NCBI GenBank assembly: GCA_035235625.1
Contig: CP141147.1
Location: 15,427,001-15,491,000 of the forward strand
Direction: 5' to 3'
Length of the DNA stretch: 64,000 bases
Source: Saururus chinensis
Taxonomy: Eukaryota; Streptophyta; Magnoliopsida; Piperales; Saururaceae
Shown: piece by piece, positions 1-11,019 of the stretch
Layout: every line of letters starts with the position of its first letter
Position numbering within the stretch: position 1 is the first letter of the stretch
Program-made: the position numbers and the translations under genes
Notes under the pieces: model-generated
The model's database searches: none
What the model was told of the DNA's origin: nothing
What the model saw: the letters and a program-made list of their open reading frames with translations, nothing else

Positions 1-745
1 AAGGCAAGAAAGTGGATCAAAAATGGGTTTGAAGAGTTCCATGCAAGCATCTAGGGGAAGAGTGTGACATGGCCTCCTCTTGAATCCGTGTGGGTAGTGT
101 CGGAGTATGCGGACATGTTTCCTAGTGACTTGTCGGGGTTGCCTCTGGAGAGGGAGATTGAGTTCCACATCGATCTTATTCTGGGTACATCTCCTATCTA
201 TAAAGTCCCATACCGCATGGCTCCAGCCAAACTCAAGGAGCTCAAGTCATAGCTGTAGGATTTGATGGATAAAGGATATATTCGACCAAGTGCATCTCCT
301 TGGAGCGCACTAGTCCTCTTCATCAGAAAGAAGGATGGTTCCCTTCAACTTTGTATTGATTATTGGATGTTGAATCAGGTAACCATGAAGAACAAATATC
401 CCTTACCTTGTATTGATGATTTGTTTGATCACTTGCAGCAAGCTAGGGTGTTCTCTAAGTTTGACTTGATGTCAGGCTACTATCAGCTCCTTATTTGTCC
501 CGACGACATATCTAAGATGGCATTTTGGACTCGGTATGAACACTACGAGTTCTTGGTGATGCCCTTCGTCCTCACCAATGCACCGACATCATTCATGGAC
601 TTGATGAACAAAGTCTTTAGGCCATACTTGGATCGATTTGTCATTATCATCATAGATGACATTTTGATTTATTCAGCTAGCAAGGAAGAGCACGAGGAAC
701 ATTTGAGAATCATCTTGCAAAGCTTGTTAGATAACCAACTTGCAA
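1..745 (+). mobile_element. Ty3/gypsy pol fragment (reverse transcriptase), broken
   Basis: One reading frame (64-745) carries a Ty3/gypsy reverse transcriptase. Recognisable pieces are the end of the protease-RT linker (VSEYADMFPSDLSGLP), the PYRMAP motif, the [12 protein letters not shown] block, the [13 protein letters not shown] block and the catalytic IIDDILIYS region, which has the two active-site aspartates but Ile-Ile where YV is usual. Two in-frame TAG codons at 250-252 and 256-258 lie where the family usually has Gln, so CAG-to-TAG changes are likely. Homology stops abruptly near 745, before the RNase H region, and the sequence then becomes LTR-like. It is a dead, truncated element; its left part lies outside the window. 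The family assignment is secure, the lineage (probably a chromovirus) is an inference. Confidence 0.9.
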
Positions 746-1850
746 GATTTTGTAGGAACAATGAAGCTTGTTTTACACATGTGATTATGATATGATTTGC
801 ATGAATATGCAGGATGGTGTGCAATTGATGCACTTGATGTTACAAGGTGAATATTTCATTGAGAAATGATTATCATGAGTTTATATTTGAGAATGATTCA
901 TGCAGGAGGTGATTATGATAATGAGTTTCATATGTATACACATGAGGTGTATATATGTTATGAGCTATGGATGAACCCATGATGCACAAGTGGCATGATA
1001 TGTGCTTATGGAATGTGGGTTATAGCATTATATGCATGTGGCATGAGTATGTGTTGATAAAATATGTTACATATAGCATGATATGCATGTGGCATAACTA
1101 TGTGTTGATGAGATATTCTATATATAACATGAAGTACATGTGGCATGATTATGTGTTGATGAAATATGTTATAGATAGCATGACATGCAGGTTGCATGAG
1201 TATATGTTATGGAATGTAAATTATGACATGATGCACAAGTGGCACATGTTTATGTGATTATTCCATGATTAATGGGCATAGTGATTGATTATGTGATGAA
1301 TGTTATATTGGTTATGCATGTGTTGTCATTATGAATTTACTTTCTGTATCAAAAACCCTTGTTGAGCTTTAGTTCACCCCTCTTAGTTTTGTGTTTTGTT
1401 TTGGGGCTGCATGTCGTGCAATGTAGGTTGTTCGGACGGGTTCTATGTTGAGCATGACGACAGTGCCGGCCATTGAGGGGATGGGTTTATAGAGATGACT
1501 TGATTATGCTAGTTTGATTTCATGTCATGTTGGGATTATACTTTAGACTCTAATTCATACTTTATTAGCCATTGTTGGCTTATACTCTATTCAGCCATGG
1601 TTGGCTTAAAGTTATTTTAGCCATGTGTGGCCTTGTTTATGACTAGTATGTGGGTTTGAGTGAACTAATCTATTAATGTGTATTCCCTTCTTTGCTTATT
1701 TTGCTTTTGTACAAAGTGTTCGTGCAACTCCGTAGTGTTCTACCCAAGGATGAGTTAAGTCTTCTGCAATCCAGCGCGCCGTGTGCGGCGTGCCACTACC
1801 TCCTTTGTCTATTTCGGCTCGGGGGCGGCGTGTGTCAGGGCATGACAAAG
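746..1850 (+). mobile_element. LTR-like debris of a gypsy element (approximate limits)
   Basis: No coding sequence is recognisable. Part of the stretch (about 1360-1850) reads like the R-U5 part of chromovirus LTRs, with a TTCACCCC/TTTTGTTTTGGGG block and an end resembling the usual LTR terminus (GTGTGTCAGGGCATGACA near 1831-1848). It abuts the RT fragment directly, so the two were probably joined by a deletion. Limits and family are inferred. Confidence 0.45.
982..1250 (+). repeat. 51-bp tandem repeat, about five units
   Basis: The word ATGCATGTGGCAT and its flanks recur at 1032, 1083, 1134 and 1185, exactly 51 bp apart, with diverged partial units at 982 and 1231. Because 51 is a multiple of three, long open frames run through it on both strands; these are repeat artefacts and not genes. 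Confidence 0.85.
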
Positions 1851-1851
1851 A

Positions 1852-3440
1852 TAGTACATTTTATTATGGGTATGGACAAACATGTCCAAAAACTTAAGTC
1901 CATTTTATTTGTTTGACCTATTCTCAACAAGATCTCCAAAGATTTTGTTCCACTCTTGAACCTATCTAATTTTATTAGAGGATAAAAGTTCTCAATTGTG
2001 AGCACTATATTTCTCTCTCTCTTATTTAAGGTCATTCTTACCTCCCTCACAAGGTGCTTATCCATCTCCATCAACCTATCGGACTCTTGAGAAATTAATT
2101 CTTATTACTTTATCTTTATTTTTCAACTCATTCTCAAGGTGCTTTGACTTTCTGGATAAAACTAGAAGTTGTTGGGAGAGCCCCCTATACTCATCAAAAT
2201 CTAGGTCAAACATAAAATCTAAGTTCTCTTCAACATAAGTGGACTCATGAGACTCTTAGCTTAAACCATCTTTCTCCACATTTGCATAGAAGGCAATGTA
2301 GTGGCACAATTCTTCTTCATTAGAAGAACTCTTACTAGAATAAGTGGCTCGAAGGACTTTCCCCTTTCTCTTTTTCTCATACCCCTTCTATTTCCTAGGC
2401 TTGTTTTCAGAAGAATTATCAAAATCATTGTTAGGACAATTAGCAGGAAAGTGACTTAACTTTCCACATTCAAAATATCTTATGTTCTTCTTATCTTGTT
2501 TGTTATGCATTTCTTCACTTCTTTCCCTTTGTCTATTCCCTGATGTTTGACCCTTTTTCTCAACTTAAAGTTCTAAGATTTTAAGAATTTCTTAACATTT
2601 CTAGTCAATAAGACCATTTGATCATCCTCACTCTCACTTTCTTCAAATTATTTTAGGGTGTTTAGTGCTTTAGACTTCTTAGTTTTTTTCTTTGGGTAGT
2701 TTGTTTTCCTTTAAAATTTTCAAACAACTCGTTTTTGTTTTCATAGGACTCTTTTTACACTTTAAAAGTTCTAAGTTTCCTATGAGTTCCTCAATGTCTA
2801 CTGTGTCAATTTTCTTTGATTCATTAATTATAGTGACCATAATTTTAAATTTTAAGGATAACGTTTTTAGAATTTTTCTAACCACAAGGTAATCATGTAT
2901 TAGCTCTCTTAGTTGCTCACAAGTGTTAAGAATATCCAAAATTTTATCATAATATTCACAAATTATTTCTCTTCACTTATTATAATATTGTCAAACTCTA
3001 GTGCGAACATTTGTAACCTAGACACCTTTACAACTTTGGTTCCCTCATTATACTTGACAAGTTTTTTTCATTGCTACTTTAGTTGATGTACAATTAGAAA
3101 TTAACCTATGCTGAGATTTTTCTATAGCATTGAACAATGAGCTTAGGGCTTCACTATTGTAGTTAGCAAGTTTAGTCTCATTATCATCCCATTCACTCTC
3201 ATCTTTTGGAAGTGATTTATCATTCTTGTCTTTAGTCATGGGTGGATTCCAACCTTTAATCGCAGTTTTTCAAGCATTGCCATCAAGAGCTTAAATAAAG
3301 GCTCTCATCCGATTCTTCAAATATGATAAATTTTAACTATCAAATAAGAGTGGTCGATTCATGTGATTTCCCAAGTCCCTATGTTTAGCCATGGTATTGT
3401 CTGAAGAAGCCATTAAGATTAAGACCAAGAAAAATAATCA
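1852..3440 (-). pseudogene. Ty1/copia gag polyprotein relic, copy 1
   Basis: Read on the minus strand from about 3410 downwards this is a degenerate copia gag. Segments at 3048-3239 (KDESEWDDNETKLANYNSEA) and 2679-2939 (INESKKIDTVDIEELIGNLE) match the UBN2-type gag domain, in broken frames. A zinc knuckle follows at about 2440-2480, but its first Cys is Tyr (RYFECGKLSHFPANC instead of CxxCxxxxHxxxxC). Low-complexity coiled-coil sequence continues to about 1852. A second copy of the same family lies at about 48.6-50.45 kb on the same strand. Protease, integrase and RT are absent; the relic ends against the gypsy LTR debris at about 1850. Confidence 0.8.
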
Positions 3441-3697
3441 AACAACTAACTTCAATCAAGCAAGGCAAGGATAATTCTCTAAGATCAAGAAAAAACACAA
3501 CTTAGAGAAAAAAATAGCAAGCTTCACAAGTAATTCTTTTAAACAAAATAAGTAAATCAAACAAAAAATATAGAGCAAAACTTAACACAAGAAATTTTAT
3601 CTTTAGGAATCAAAACAAGTAAGATTAAGCAAAATAAACACAACTAGCATGCAAAACATGATAGATAGGCAAGACAAAGCAAATTATCAATCAAAAT

Positions 3698-3709
3698 CCT
3701 ATGCTACCA
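3698..3709 (-). other. Copia primer-binding site (initiator tRNA-Met type)
   Basis: On the minus strand the sequence TGGTAGCATAGG matches the usual plant copia site TGGTATCAGAGC at 9 of 12 positions. It lies between the LTR and the gag relic, where it should be. Confidence 0.65.
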
Positions 3710-3710
3710 T

Positions 3711-4972
3711 TAGAGATTTTAATATATGTCTAATCAATGTAGCGGATTAATAAAATGCTCCTAAAACTAGTACTTCGACAAAGTAAGAATTAAGAGTTCT
3801 AGCCTATATGTACATGAATTTATTTATATGGTGAAACAATTAAACCTAATCTCTATCTGCATTAATGATTAATTTATTAACAACTTAAATAACAAGTATT
3901 TAAGAACACACAAGATTTTTACATGGAAAACCCCAAATAGGGTAAAAAACTACAGCAGTCACTCTTGGCCTAAAATCAATACACTAGCAAGCAAGACCTT
4001 ATATAATACAAATAAACCACCAACCTTTCATGAACTCTAACACAACTCCCCCTTGTTTAGATCTTCCTCTTTTGTTGTTGGACGTCACGTCTTCTCCTCC
4101 AAGTATTTAAGCTTTCTCCTTCTTTCCCTGCTTAATCTTTGCCATCTTCTAGTCTCCTCAATCAAGTTCTTCTTGATTTTTTATTTAGCTTTGAGAATAT
4201 TCAATTTCCCATTGGCTGACAATCTCCTCTAGTTTGTGTATAAATCACTCATTGTTGTATGTCTCTTTTCAATCAATCACCATTAAAACTAATTACTCAA
4301 GCACAAATGATGATTTTCAGGGAAAACAAAATCAAAATGACTTCTCCTCCTTTTTCTCTTAAACTATAGGTTTTCAATTCTTCAATTTCGTGTTTACCTA
4401 GCCCTTATATAAGTCATTAAGTCGGTTAAGTCATAAACTTCAATTAGGAATATTATCTTTCTCAGAATAATTAAATCTAAATAATTTTGAGAGACAACGA
4501 TTAATCGACCACTATTTCTGTTAAGGTAAAATTCATCAAGCAATCGATCTGGCCCAAAGAGCAATCGATCGGGAAATTCTCAGCCAAAAATTACAAAGAA
4601 TTTTTCATGTTCTGATCGATCGATCTCACTGTGTAAAATTTAGAGATTGATTGATGCAATACTTAATTTCTAATTTCACCCTAATTCTCCCTAAAACTTT
4701 CAGAATCACTTTAATTCATTATTTCCAATCAAAACTAAGTGATTTGTATACGTGAGTGTGCAAAAATAAATATTTTACTCTTAGCACTCATCATAGTTTT
4801 AGTCTTGAACTTTTAGAACATGTCTACTCTAATTTTTTAAATCCATAAATTCTAAATATGGCTTGACCCAAACAACATATAGTCAAACTCTTAAGACTAA
4901 AACTTACATGAAATTTAGACATGATCATCAAAATTAGCCAATTACATCACATATGCCTCATATATTCTTATA
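3711..4972 (-). mobile_element. Copia 5' LTR of copy 1
   Basis: This 1.26-kb block lies upstream (minus sense) of the primer-binding site and is homologous to the LTR at 43948-45240 and to the plus-strand LTR at about 35.27-38.18 kb. Shared landmarks are the TCTAATTAGA-like block, the ACCCTATTTGGGGTTTTCC block and clusters of GATCGATTGATC-like words around 4550-4660. The outer end near 4972 matches the well-defined end of the 45240 LTR, apart from its last bases. No matching 3' LTR is seen on the left. Confidence 0.7.
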
Positions 4973-5615
4973 GATAGTTTCAAGGTTTCTTTTTTAAATT
5001 TACATAACTTATGAAATATCATAGAAAATCACCTAAAAATTCTAGGATGCTATGAGAGGGGCAAAGAGGAGGAGGAGGAGGAGGAGAATGAGGAATGTTT
5101 CCAAGTAATATTTTATGTGAATTCCTTTAAATTTTGGTAAATGCCCTTTTAATCTTTCTCATCTCAACCTTGTCTCTTACCCATCTTTCTCCTCCCAACC
5201 TTGTCTCTAAACTAACTTCCAGAGCCTGACCATGGTAGTAGCCAAGCAATGATTAAGCCAACAAGCCTACATGCTTTTTTCCTTTTAAATTATCTTAATT
5301 TTTCAAAAAAAATTACTTATAATTAGACTTTGGCCTATAAGTAGTGTCCAACCAATAGGTTTTTAGCTTTTGGTTAGGTCCTTCATGTAAAAGGATAAAG
5401 ATTTGAAAGCTTTGCAACTCATAAAGACAGATTTATCTATGAATTATTCTTTTCATCACGATGTGGGACTATCCTTCCTACAAAAAGAAAAACAATTGTT
5501 TTCATACTAGGCAGGGAAGAGCAGGTCGATGAATTTTTTGCACCTGGGCAATGGCCCGACCCTGTTTACAATGGACTTGAAATTTTCATGCGCAGTCCTG
5601 TAAACATGCCTAAAC
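4973..5615. other. Unassigned intergenic sequence
   Basis: No ORF, RNA gene or known repeat is recognised. A short GAGGAG-rich run lies at 5063-5095. Homology to the upstream region of the calmodulin-like gene starts near 5616. Confidence 0.4.
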
Positions 5616-7128
5616 ATTTTACGTATTAACTCATATTTTTACGGGCTGGGTAGAATTGGGCAGACCCTAATGAATGGAACCCCTAATGCTGACAAAATTA
5701 CAAGAAATTTTTGTTGTGTTAGAAAAAAAATGTTTCTCTAAGCAGAGAGCGACCAAAAAAAAGCAAGCTTTTAATTCAATGGTCGTAATGCATATATAGC
5801 CTTTTATCCCTCTTTTCATAAACAGAGAAATTGGACTAGAAAATTTTAAATAGAGAAATGGGAATCAGTAGGAAGTAACCCTGAAGATTGTGCTAAGAGA
5901 GAGAGAGAGAGATCCTGCAGCCATTAAAGTAGTTTTTCCATGAAAGGGCACTTGAAAGATGGTATTCTCCCTCCAATTTTTACAAGATCTTTTGCCCCTA
6001 TGAGATAGAAATGTATAAGATGCATTTCTAGCCAACCGCCCCTCACTCTCGAATTGTTTTAGCATTTCAAAGGATCCTTCTCGGCTTCTTATTTCGCTTT
6101 CCTCATTCTTGCCGGTTGCTTCTCTCTGTTTCTTTTCTCCCACTCGGTGTCTAGACATGGCTGATGTACTGACTGAAGAGCAGATCTCCGAGCTCGAAAG
6201 CTTTTTCTCTTTGACAAGGACGGAGATGGTTTGTTCACTCCTCTCATTTTGGACTCAGTTATGCGTCTTTACTTTCTGATAATTCATTGTTAGAAGTAGG
6301 TTTTGTTTATTTGTGGTTTTTAAGAGACACTTTTTGTTCTAGGCATTTCTGTTTTAGTTTTCTACTGATAAGCAAACCAAGTTCTGATGGATGTAATAAG
6401 AGCTTTTGATTTGTAAAAAGGCCTTATGACAATTTGGGTGTTGTGTATTTTGCTTCATCACGTTGCATCAGCATAGAACTGGCTACTGTTATCCGGTCCT
6501 TGGGTTAGACTCCGACCGAAGAGGATCTTCGTGACATGATCAAAGAAGTTGATGCTGATGGCAATAGAACACTCGAATTTGGGGGGTTCTTGACCCTTAA
6601 TGGCTAGGAAAATGGGGAGTATTTTTCATGCAACTCTCTTATAATAAGCCAAGCGTAAAGAAAGTATGGGAAGCGTCCATTTTTAAGATCGATGGCGCAT
6701 ATGCTTGTGCACTTTAGTGCAAGTGATATTTGCACTAACGTGCATTAGTGTATGCGTTGTCAATCTTGAAAATGGATGTTCCCCGTGCATTCATTACGTT
6801 CGGTTCACGGTGAGCAGGGAGCATGAAAAACACTTCCAAGGAAAATGAAGGTACTCTTGAAATCTATTCATAATCCTAGCTTAAAGGTGTTCAAAGTTTT
6901 GGAATTCCAAATTTTGACTATGAAACTTTGACTTATTCTCCATTTGTTGCCCTGTCTTTCTGGTTAATTGAATGGTTTGTTTGCAGCTTTTGTGTTTCTT
7001 TCTAATTGAACGTCATGATGTGTGTGATCATTATTTGTTCTAAAGTATGAGTTTGGGCTATTTGGCTGGAAACAGATGCAGAGGAAAAGCGGAAAGAAGG
7101 CTTCAAAGTTTTTGATAAGGAACACCGT
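5616..7128 (+). pseudogene. Degenerate duplicate of the calmodulin-like gene
   Basis: Collinear with 21780-23214, including the upstream region, exon 1 (ATG at 6157), intron 1, exon 2 and the start of exon 3. Lesions seen by direct comparison: a 1-nt loss in exon 1 after the ISEL codons (frameshift); loss of the intron 1 acceptor (CAG to CAC at 6459-6461); loss of one GAA codon in exon 2; CAG to TAG at 6506-6508; a +1 shift near 6595; and a 224-bp MITE at the end of exon 2. The copy stops in exon 3 at about 7128, where gypsy integrase sequence begins, so the last third is gone. A stretch of about 150 bp upstream (21905-22060 of the intact copy) is also missing. It cannot make a calmodulin. 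Same orientation as the intact gene, about 16 kb away. Confidence 0.93.
6615..6838. mobile_element. Fold-back MITE (MULE-type) with 9-bp TSD
   Basis: A 224-bp insertion absent from the paralogous site at 22951. It is bordered by a perfect 9-bp duplication AGGAAAATG (6606-6614 and 6839-6847). Its ends are inverted repeats (GGGAGTATTTTTCATGC at the left; GCATGAAAAACACTTCCA at the right), and inner segments also pair (AAGCGTCCATTTTTAAGATCGAT with ATCTTGAAAATGGATGTTCC), so most of the element can fold back. No coding capacity. A 9-bp TSD points to the Mutator superfamily. Confidence 0.9.
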
Positions 7129-7900
7129 TGTATATTGTGTTAGATAGTGATTCTATATTACATCCAAGAATTGGCATAATATTCAGAGTACTTTGGGATC
7201 TAAGTTATAATTTAGTACAACCTTTCACCATCAAACAAATGGACAATATGAGAGAACGATTCGAACATTGGAAGATATAATTTGTGCGTGTGTATTAGAA
7301 TGAAAAGGCAATTGAGATGAATTTCTACCACTTATCAACTTCTCAAATAATAATACTTAATATTCTAGAATTGGTATGTCACCTTTTAAAGCTTTGTATG
7401 GTCATCATTGTCATTCACATATGAGTTTGAATGAAGTTGGAGAAAGATAAATGCTTGAGGAGGAATTAATAAGCCATTATATAGAGAAGATACAAGACAT
7501 TAAATGAAGGCTTATTGGCACTTAGAGTTTGACAAAAAAAGTATGTTGATTTGGAAGAAGAGAATTGGAATTTGAAGTAGGAGATTGCATATTATTGAAA
7601 GTATCACCCGCCCAAAAAAGTGATGAGAAAAAAAAATTGAGTCAAAGGTATGGGGGTCCATTTGAGATTATGGAAAGATTACCTACAAATTTGCCTTGCC
7701 TCCTAATCTTGCTTATGTACATGATGTTTTTCATGTATCCATGTTAAGAAAATATATTTTCGATCCTATACGTATGATTGATATGATAAGTGTGGACTTT
7801 CAACCCTATCATAATTATAAGGAAGAACAAATAATGATTTCAAATAGGACAATAAGAACTATAATAACCGGGATTTTCCTAGTTTTTAAACTTGACCACA
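7129..7900 (+). pseudogene. Ty3/gypsy integrase relic
   Basis: Plus-strand frames broken by stops and shifts resemble the second half of a gypsy integrase: the second catalytic Asp region (IVLDSDSIL), a stretch equivalent to HPQTDGQSERT that keeps the catalytic Glu, a block resembling APFEALYG, then 7565-7870 with LEFEVGDCILLKVSP, the GPY/F motif (QRYGGPFEIMER) and YVHDVFHVSMLRKY. The stretch after that, where a chromodomain would follow, is not recognisable past about 7870. The relic starts exactly where the calmodulin pseudogene ends. Confidence 0.85.
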
Positions 7901-7959
7901 TGGAAATTAGTGTATTTGACCCCTTGACATTTTTATTTAAATAGCTTCCGAAATATGTA

Positions 7960-8228
7960 GAATTTAAGTCTGATACCATATGATTAGGAAGTAGACAGAA
8001 AGAGCTTCAAGACGCCGCCAAGATTGTGTAAATCGGAGTTTGGATGAAGGAGATATGGTTGTTCAAAGTAAAACATAGTGCATAGTCCCCATTTAGCCGA
8101 ATTAGATGCTCAAATCGGCCATTTCTATCACTCTGTGGCCAGGATTAATTAAAGTAACGGGAATAGGTTTAGGAAGCCCAATTATGCTTCTAATTAGATT
8201 AAGAACCCTTATCCTCATTAACTATAAA
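7960..8228 (+). mobile_element. LTR segment A, upstream of the solo LTR insertion
   Basis: This stretch (GAAGTAGACAGAAAGAGCTT and following) aligns with the reverse complement of about 57.9-58.11 kb, showing that both belong to one LTR family. It ends in a TATA-box-like CTATAAATA that is split by the solo LTR and resumes at 10144. The gypsy integrase just upstream is its likely parent element. Confidence 0.65.
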
Positions 8229-10143
8229 TGTAATGCCCTATTTTTTTATTACATCTAACCCAAAGGGTTAGGGGTAGTATATAAATTTGCTATGATTTAG
8301 GGGATTTAGGGATGAAATCCATGTATATGGGTAGAACTTGAAGTAATATGCATAACAAATAGAAAAATGTGTAAAATGAAGGTTAGAAGTTAAAGTTACA
8401 ACCTCAAGAAACATGCCACATGGTAGGACTTATTTGAAAAGTACAAGATAACCTACCCATGTGGGTTCTAGTTTTGAAGGGCTCATCGATACGAGTCTAT
8501 TTGTATAAAGAATGCACAATTTTGACTTTGGGGTAGGAAGTTATCGCATTTTGAAGTTAGGTGATTATTAGAATAAAAAGTGGGAAAAGACCAAATAGCC
8601 TACATCAGTTGCGCCAGGCAGCATGTGGAGCTACACTGCATGGGGCGGGCCTGTGCGATCGCGGGCAGTGGCTGCACAATTGTGTGGGACAGTGCTATGC
8701 ATCACGCATCTGAGTGCAGCTCTTTGGCATGAGTGTCACGCATGGTCTGGTTGAGCAATTTGCCTCACAGGCCTGCGATACATGTTGGCATGTGTGTGCA
8801 CATGTTCCGTCTGCTTGGGTGTCTTCCTCTATAAATAGGAAACCTATGCTGACTTCTAAGAGAATTTTATGCCCATTTTGAGTCCAATTTTACCCGTTTA
8901 AGAGGTGTTCTTAGCTAATTCGAGGGTTTTCTACATAATGGAAGGGTCTATTCTTCAAGTTAGCAACTCTAGAGGGGAGAAACGGCCTAGGGCAAGATGA
9001 GGCTATGTTTGTTGCCCTTAGGCCCAAAGAGGGAGAGAAGCGGCCCTAAGTAAGAGGAGGCTTTGTAAGCTCTTTCCTTAGCTGCCACGCTGCAATGAGA
9101 GAAGTGGCCGGTAGTAAGGGGAGGTTTTATCCTCCGTTGACGGGCCGTAGATAGAGATAGAAACGTCCATGGGTAAGGGAAGGCTCTGTCCGCCGCCTAT
9201 GGGTGTGGAAACAGAGAAGTGTCTCCAGGTTAGGGGAGGTTTTGCTCCCCGCCTTTGGGCATGCAAAGAGCGATATGTCTCTGAAAATGATATGCTTCAT
9301 TCATCACCTTCGGATGGGAAAGGGAGAAACATTCCGGAGCAAGAGGAGGCTCCACCCATCGTCTCCAAACTTGAAGGAGAGAATGCCTTAAAGGAAGGAG
9401 CAATGCCAAATGCCGCTACATCCAGAAACCTCAGGAGAGTAAGTATTTGTGACTTTCTATTTTATTATATATTTAAATAAATGCATGTGCATCTTAAGTA
9501 GTTAACTTAAGATGCTGAATGTGATATGCTTTGCTCTGTTCTAATATAATCTCCTCTGATCCGATATTCTTTGATATGCTTTGCTATGATCCTATCATAT
9601 GATCTTCTTTGCTTTAATCAGATATGTTATAATTCGATATAATATAATATGAGCTGATATGATGATATGCTCTGATATGTTTTTCTCTGCTCTGTGATAG
9701 AAAGAGATGTCTGATTTTGATGACTTTTGTCTAAGTTCGAGTAATTTAGATTCCATTTGACTCCGATGATTTCTATTTATTTTTGAATGATTTATCGGAA
9801 TATAAGTACATAAATATATGATTTTCTGATGCCTGATGCTTGTATTAGCAATTAGGCAGAACTACGTTCGGATCCGAGGGTAGTGGAATAATATTGTAAA
9901 TGTTATCCAATACGTACATAGGCAACCAACGACATGACAATGCTAGCTTAATCTAAATTAGCTATAATAATAGGTTTGTCTGGCTTATGCGTAGAGGAGC
10001 ATTGAAGCCTCATAGTGCGTAAAGAAACATTATAGCTCTCGCACACAGAACCTGTTCCAAAATATTTTGAACTGAACATTTTTAACTTCAATTTTGTTTT
10101 CCGAACCCCCGGACTAGGTTGGAACTCGGGTTAGGGTTTTACA
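8229..10143 (+). mobile_element. Solo gypsy LTR with perfect 5-bp TSD
   Basis: The block begins TGTAATGCCC and ends GGGTTTTACA, the terminal form of Tekay/Del-type chromovirus LTRs (TGTAACACCC...GGGTGTTACA). It is bordered by ATAAA at 8224-8228 and 10144-10148. No primer-binding site, polypurine tract or gag/pol lies inside or next to it, so it is a solo LTR of 1,915 bp. Joining the flanks restores a CTATAAATACCC TATA-box sequence of the older LTR. ORFs inside (for example around 9169-9480) look like LTR sequence and not genes; they contain diverged repeats of a GGGAGAGAAGCGGCC-like word between about 8970 and 9300. Confidence 0.9.
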
Positions 10144-10990
10144 ATAAATACCCACCTACCGCTTTTTAGACGATAGTTTTTTGGGGGAGCCTTTATGGGA
10201 AGAAGGAGGAGCCATCGAAGAAGTTTCCAACGAGTTTAGTCAGCGATTGCAAGGAGGAGGGAGCTTGAATATTGGTGATGGCGAGGTACGATTTATCAAT
10301 AACCTAATCCTTAAAATCAATTAGTGATAATTAATCATATTTGTGATGATTGTAGAATTGGAATGAAAAAATTAATAACTTAGTTTTTTTTTGTTTTAAT
10401 TTTCAGTTTGCGGAAGCCAGCCAAGCACCTGACAACCAAACTCCAGCCCCTGGCTTACGGGCTGAGTCTGCTTGCATAGGCCCTGGCCACTGATAAGACC
10501 TATTTTCATCATCATAGTCACGAGGGCTAGGACTCCTCATGTGCATGGCATAGAGGTTGTAGAGGAAAAAAACATAGCTATTTTCGGCTTTGGGCAGTGC
10601 GGGACCAACCAAATTTGGCGGCAAGGCTAGGGCTCCCTAAATCGCCAAACAATGGCAATATGGTCAAGCCCAGATCCTCACCCAATGGTATCCGTTGGAC
10701 ACCGGGCTTCTGGCCATTGTCAGAGACGGTAGTTGCTAGGCATAGTCCAGTAGTTGCTAGACTCTTGTTATGTCGGCTCTATTGGCAGGAGATGACCCAA
10801 GGCGGCTCTAGGGATGGTCCCTGGGAAAGTCTGCCATCAACCCGAGCCTCCTCCAGCAACTATTACACTGGAATTGGGTGTGCAGGAAGATAAGAGAAAG
10901 AAGAGAGAGGCAAAGGGGGTTCTTTTCATGTGAGGCTGTGGCGGAGCCTCCGATGGCTATCTGGGCACTGGAGGGCTAGGTGGGGCTCTG
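10144..10990 (+). mobile_element. LTR segment B, downstream of the solo LTR
   Basis: Continuation of the interrupted LTR: TATA end, a leader-like purine-rich stretch (10195-10260) and GC-richer sequence to about 10990. No host protein is recognisable in its short ORFs. Compositionally it resembles 56.8-57.6 kb on the other strand. Confidence 0.45.
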
Positions 10991-11019
10991 CCGGAGGCAG
11001 AGTGAGAAGTACACACATA

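Noticed and set aside
9169..9480. 103-residue ORF in the solo LTR
   Set aside because: Lies within LTR sequence with diverged internal repeats and no family match.
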